Source: CAZDOD01 sp964506935
GTDB taxonomy: Bacteria; Desulfobacterota; Zymogenia; Zymogenales; Zymogenaceae
Direction of reading: 5' to 3'
DNA: 25,351 nt
Assembly: GCA_964506935.1 (NCBI GenBank)
Contig: CAZDOD010000013.1
Span: forward strand, 1-25,351
In this document: in pieces, positions 22,336 through 25,351 of the stretch
How the letters are laid out: the number at the start of each line of letters is the position of its first letter
How positions within the stretch are numbered: the stretch's first letter is position 1
Notes under the pieces: model-generated
What the model saw: only the letters and a program-made list of their open reading frames with translations
Database searches by the model: none
What the model was told of the DNA's origin: nothing
Position numbers and translations under genes: made by a program

Positions 22336-24313
22336 CCTTTGTATCACTCACTCCTAAAAGCTCTAAGATACGAACGGACCTTTCCTTCCCCCTGATGTTT
22401 ACCTCACCGAGGTCTCTGACTCTAAGTCCGCCAGCCGCCTTTGCCGTGAACTCGCTGATTATTATTTCAGTCCCGAAATCTTTATTTAATCCCTCAAGTC
22501 GGGACGCGAGATTTACATGGTCGCCGATTACGGTGTAGTCCATCCTCCGATCTGACCCAATGTTGCCGACAACGACCTCGCCGGTGTTGATACCTATCCC
22601 GATGGTCATCGGTGGTGCCCCTTCCCTCTCGAGTTCTTCATTCAATCTCTTGAGCTCTTCATGCATGGAAAGTGCGGCGAGACACGCGGTCTTTGCGTGA
22701 TCGTGATCGGCCTTTGGGGCGCCGAAAAACGCCATGATCGCATCGCCCATGTATTTGTCGAGTGTCCCGCCGTATTTGAATATCACCTCGACCATAACTT
22801 CGAGATAACGGTTCAGACGCTTTACGACCTCCTCGGGGGGGAGATTTTCACTCATCGAGGTGAAACCGCGTATGTCGGAAAACAGGATCGTTATCTCGGT
22901 GCGTTCTCCCACATCGAGCTTTAGATCATCAAGGTTTTTACTTATCTCGTCGACCACCTGGGGGGAGAGATACTTGGCGAAGGCCTCCTTGAATTTCCTT
23001 TTCGCCCTCCCTTCGGTTATGTAGTTGAAGACGGCAGATCCGAAAAACGAGAGAAACAGGGAGCCGGTTGGGGCCAGATAATCTACCATGATTCTCTTTG
23101 AGTCAAATAGATAGGCAGATGTAAATGTGAAAGATATCCATAACAGGAGAAAGACCGCTATCCCAAAGTAGGGTGAAGCTACCCTGACCGATATCAGAGA
23201 GACCAATAAAGCAAAAAAAAGTACAAGGATCACTATAATATAAGAGGGGGGATGTTTAACAAAATCCCCGTTTACAATATTATCTATTACGGTGGCGTTT
23301 AGCTCAACGCCGGGATAAACGGGTGAGAAGGGGGTTGCCCTCAGGTCGAAGAGCGATACCGCGGTGGCGCCGACCAGGACTATCTTGCCTTCGAGATCTT
23401 TAGGTGAAATCCTCGGCACCTCGCCCCTTCTTATTGCTATCATGGATTCAAAGATATCCCCAATTGGATAATATTGATAGGTACCGTATGGGCCGTGCCA
23501 GTTTATAAACATACGTCCGTCCCGAAGGAGGGGTATCTCCGTTTCTCCGATCTTTAGGGTCCTATTTTTCTCCAGTATTATTTCTGTCTCTGACGGCTCC
23601 AATCCCATAAAACTCATGGCGGAGGCAAGTGCGAGGGAGGGATAGAATGATTCCCTGTATTTAAAGAGTGGAAAGACCGTTCGGGAAGGACCGTCAGGAT
23701 CGGCGACAAAGTTGATTGCCCCCACCATTCTGGAGGCCAAAAGGAGCCGTAGATAGGGGAGGGTTACAGAAGAATAGTCTAGAAGCTCAATATCGCTATC
23801 GTTTTTTACGGGAAAAGAAAAATGTTCTTTTAAGTGAAGTCTCTTTATTTTTGACTCATAGTCATCGCCCGCCTCCGTCTGGGGGGAGGGTAAAAAGACG
23901 AGTGATGTGATAACGTTTTCTGATCTTTCCGCAGACGAGGAAAAAACAGAATCGGAAGCAGGATTTGATATGTCGGGCTCCGCGAACATCATGTCAAAGA
24001 CTATTGTGTCCGCCCCGCCGCTTTCCAAAAAATCGACCAAGGCTCCGAACACCTCCCTCGGCCACGGCCATGTCCCAAAGTCTCCTCTGTAGAAATTCAG
24101 GCTCTCTTCGTCAACCGTAATGATGACTATGTTTGGGTCGGCCTTATCTTTTTCGGAAAAGAACCTGAATCTCAGATCACGCACCCTGTTTTCGAGGCCT
24201 GATATCAGTCCCGAGATGTATAAAACAAAGATCAAGAGAGAGACACCGACTCCGAGCGCAGTGCCGTATATGGTTTTTTTGAGCTTGGGATTTATCGCTT
24301 TGAACGGTTTCAT
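22316..24313 (-). CDS. CHASE2-domain class III adenylate/guanylate cyclase
   Basis: A membrane sensor cyclase of about 665 residues from the ATG at 24313 (MKPFKAINPKLKKTIYGTAL). One N-terminal membrane segment is followed by an extracytoplasmic CHASE2 sensor (ENRVRDLRFRFFSEKDKADP, WPWPREVFGALVDFLESGG, GKIVLVGATAVSLFDLRATP), three more membrane helices (about residues 355-435), and the catalytic domain. Catalytic marks are ILFSDIRGFTSMSENL (first metal Asp), LDKYMGDAIMAFFG (second metal Asp and a Lys that usually favours ATP), and YTVIGDHVNLASRLEGLN (Asp for adenine, Asn and Arg for transition state). cAMP is therefore the more likely product. A TTG at 24385 would add 24 residues but has no ribosome binding site. 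A perfect inverted repeat lies beside the chosen start. The sensed signal is unknown. The gene overlaps rsmE. Confidence 0.92.
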   Translation of the reverse strand: MKPFKAINPKLKKTIYGTALGVGVSLLIFVLYISGLISGLENRVRDLRFRFFSEKDKADPNIVIITVDEESLNFYRGDFGTWPWPREVFGALVDFLESGGADTIVFDMMFAEPDISNPASDSVFSSSAERSENVITSLVFLPSPQTEAGDDYESKIKRLHLKEHFSFPVKNDSDIELLDYSSVTLPYLRLLLASRMVGAINFVADPDGPSRTVFPLFKYRESFYPSLALASAMSFMGLEPSETEIILEKNRTLKIGETEIPLLRDGRMFINWHGPYGTYQYYPIGDIFESMIAIRRGEVPRISPKDLEGKIVLVGATAVSLFDLRATPFSPVYPGVELNATVIDNIVNGDFVKHPPSYIIVILVLFFALLVSLISVRVASPYFGIAVFLLLWISFTFTSAYLFDSKRIMVDYLAPTGSLFLSFFGSAVFNYITEGRAKRKFKEAFAKYLSPQVVDEISKNLDDLKLDVGERTEITILFSDIRGFTSMSENLPPEEVVKRLNRYLEVMVEVIFKYGGTLDKYMGDAIMAFFGAPKADHDHAKTACLAALSMHEELKRLNEELEREGAPPMTIGIGINTGEVVVGNIGSDRRMDYTVIGDHVNLASRLEGLNKDFGTEIIISEFTAKAAGGLRVRDLGEVNIRGKERSVRILELLGVSDTKDDEDLR

Positions 24314-24314
24314 A

Positions 24315-24332
24315 ACTACTACCAGTAGTAGT
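24315..24332. repeat. Perfect inverted repeat just upstream of the cyclase ATG
   Basis: ACTACTAC (24315-24322), CA, GTAGTAGT (24325-24332): an 8-base perfect inverted repeat with a two-base centre, one base before the ATG (24311-24313 on the minus strand). It covers the place where a ribosome binding site would lie, and none is seen. It may be an operator or a hairpin that restricts translation. Confidence 0.5.
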
Positions 24333-24452
24333 AAACTATCTAAAGAATCGAAAGAGCTTGGTTTCCCGTCGCTTAAATTGCACAAAAAAACTCAGTCTAT
24401 AAATCTTCATCCCCCCTGAGATGGTCTTATGAACGTTTTTAAAGGAACGATC

Positions 24453-25097
24453 CTAGTAAGTTGGTTGGACGATGTTAAAGATGACCGTGGTGTAGTATTC
24501 GCCGTCAAAATATACATCCCATATCCACTCTCCCAATGGGTCTCCAGAGGGATTCATGCCCCAATAACTTACAAAGGCCTGCGCATCAGGCAATGGTGTC
24601 AAGAGTGTCGTATAGACGGCTCGATTTTCGTCGGGGAAAATACGATAACTCCCCTCGCTCGACTCCCAGAGGGTCCAATTCTGTGGGGGATAGGGGAAGT
24701 ATTCCTCCTCGAGGTACTGGATCGGACTACCGGTATTGCTCACGTAGTTGAATGCAAGCCCAATTTGTGTTCCTGGAATGTAGGGAATCGTTCCGGTTAC
24801 ATTTACTTCATATGATCCGTATTCGTCAAAATTGATAATACCGGCTTCGAAATTTGTTATGGTACAGCAGTTTAACGCATTGGGTGGTCCGTATCTATAC
24901 GGAGAGCTGAGTCCGGGAGGAACAGTACCGGGTCCTGTGGGGACGTGAGGTTGGGCGCCGACACCGGGTGGTGCTGTAGTGGTTGCGGGTGGCTCCGGCA
25001 CGCCTATGCCAAGAAGCTCTTTTATCTGATCACATCCGAACATCATAAAAGATAAAGTAAAAACGACCATTACAACGATGGTAATCTTCTTTTTCAT
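24453..25097 (-). CDS. Secreted proline-rich lipoprotein, unknown function
   Basis: A 214-residue lipoprotein. The signal sequence ends in a lipobox (FMMFGC, Cys22), so it is lipid-anchored outside the inner membrane. A Pro/Thr/Gly-rich, flexible linker (residues about 35-65, with PPATTTAPPGVG) leads to a domain of about 140 residues that looks all-beta (SYEVNVTGTIPYIPGTQIGL, WIWDVYFDGEYYTTVIFNIV), perhaps an Ig-like or carbohydrate-binding sandwich. A Cys-Cys pair (NCCTI) could form a disulfide. I recognise no family. GGGAG lies about 8 bases before the ATG, and a good promoter is found 36 bases upstream. The next gene, the cyclase, may be read through from the same promoter. Confidence 0.8.
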   Translation of the reverse strand: MKKKITIVVMVVFTLSFMMFGCDQIKELLGIGVPEPPATTTAPPGVGAQPHVPTGPGTVPPGLSSPYRYGPPNALNCCTITNFEAGIINFDEYGSYEVNVTGTIPYIPGTQIGLAFNYVSNTGSPIQYLEEEYFPYPPQNWTLWESSEGSYRIFPDENRAVYTTLLTPLPDAQAFVSYWGMNPSGDPLGEWIWDVYFDGEYYTTVIFNIVQPTY

Positions 25098-25132
25098 TCT
25101 TTTCTCCCAAGGTTTTTAAAGATTTTTCATTT

Positions 25133-25161
25133 ATGATAGAATTTTCAAATAATTTCGTCAA
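25133..25161 (-). promoter_or_regulatory. Sigma70-type promoter of the lipoprotein gene
   Basis: On the minus strand TTGACG (25161-25156), a 17-base spacer and TATCAT (25138-25133), followed by an AT-rich leader of about 35 bases to the ATG. Both hexamers have one mismatch to consensus and spacing is ideal. This is the best promoter in the window. Confidence 0.62.
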
Positions 25162-25222
25162 GGCTAATCGCTCGAAAAGTCACAGAAGTAATATATTGAA
25201 TCTCGATCTACTTATTCAGGGA

Positions 25223-25351
25223 TTAAAAAGCCGACTCCCAATCGTCCCTCTCCATCATCTTTACCACCTCCTCATACGCCAGGATATATCCCCACCGGTT
25301 CTTGGTCCGGTCGTCCCGGTCACCCAGAAGTTTGTCTATATCCTCAACTCC
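25223..25351 (-). CDS. Unidentified protein, C-terminal 42 residues only
   Basis: The minus strand is open from the window edge to a TAA at 25223-25225. It reads GVEDIDKLLGDRDDRTKNRW, then a helix-like GYILAYEEVVKMMERDDWES and AF. The start is beyond the window. The balanced codon use and the promoter-bearing gap that follows suggest it is real. The fragment is charged and probably helical but too short to assign; it could be the end of a cytoplasmic enzyme. The gap from 25098 to 25222 holds the lipoprotein promoter. Confidence 0.6.
   Translation of the reverse strand, partial: GVEDIDKLLGDRDDRTKNRWGYILAYEEVVKMMERDDWESAF

Overview
The window looks like part of a draft or metagenome-assembled scaffold from an anaerobic, Gram-negative-type bacterium. 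I would guess a deltaproteobacterial or Desulfobacterota-like lineage, but no marker here fixes the taxonomy. The clues are a Thi4 with His where the sulfur-donating Cys of the yeast enzyme sits, an archaeal-style ThiD-ThiN fusion, secreted TPR proteins and lipoproteins, and a CHASE2-type cyclase. A 10-base N run at 4519-4528 is a scaffold gap that falls inside a gene. No rRNA, tRNA, CRISPR array, transposase or phage gene was recognised.

Layout. (1) 1-3824, plus strand: the 3' part of thi4 and a thiDN fusion (thiazole and pyrimidine branches plus the joining step of thiamine synthesis), a 246-base structured spacer, a YihY/BrkB membrane protein and a small unknown ORF. (2) 3887-15379, minus strand, tightly packed: read in transcription order, a small secreted TPR protein, an HD-domain protein, an MBL-fold hydrolase, a secreted TPR protein with a CHAT-like C-terminus that seems to lack its catalytic residues, a secreted solenoid of about 33 TPRs, then purine nucleoside phosphorylase, an MTA/SAH deaminase and a gap-split DUF169 protein. 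Many of these overlap by a few bases and are probably translationally coupled. (3) 15380-15646: a divergent AT-rich spacer with three DnaA-box-like 9-mers at exact 12-base steps and a plausible promoter. (4) 15647-20069, plus strand: a TrpXYZ-type ABC importer (lipoprotein, permease, ATPase) and radA. A 234-base spacer with four successive inverted repeats separates the first two importer genes. (5) 20128-25351, minus strand: a lipoprotein with a good sigma70-like promoter, a CHASE2 adenylate/guanylate cyclase, rsmE, a zinc-ribbon RDD membrane protein, an enoyl-CoA hydratase/isomerase-family protein, and at the right edge the C-terminus of one further unidentified gene.

How the parts may work together. 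Thi4 and ThiDN are adjacent and supply thiamine phosphate. The deaminase and phosphorylase overlap and fit a route from methylthioadenosine or S-adenosylhomocysteine via inosine-type nucleosides to hypoxanthine. The pseudo-CHAT/TPR protein and giant TPR protein (4-base overlap, both with signal peptides) look like a paired envelope or periplasmic scaffold. Together with the MBL, HD and small TPR genes they are the least explained part of the window. The DnaA-box cluster lies exactly where transcription diverges and is the other observation most worth testing.
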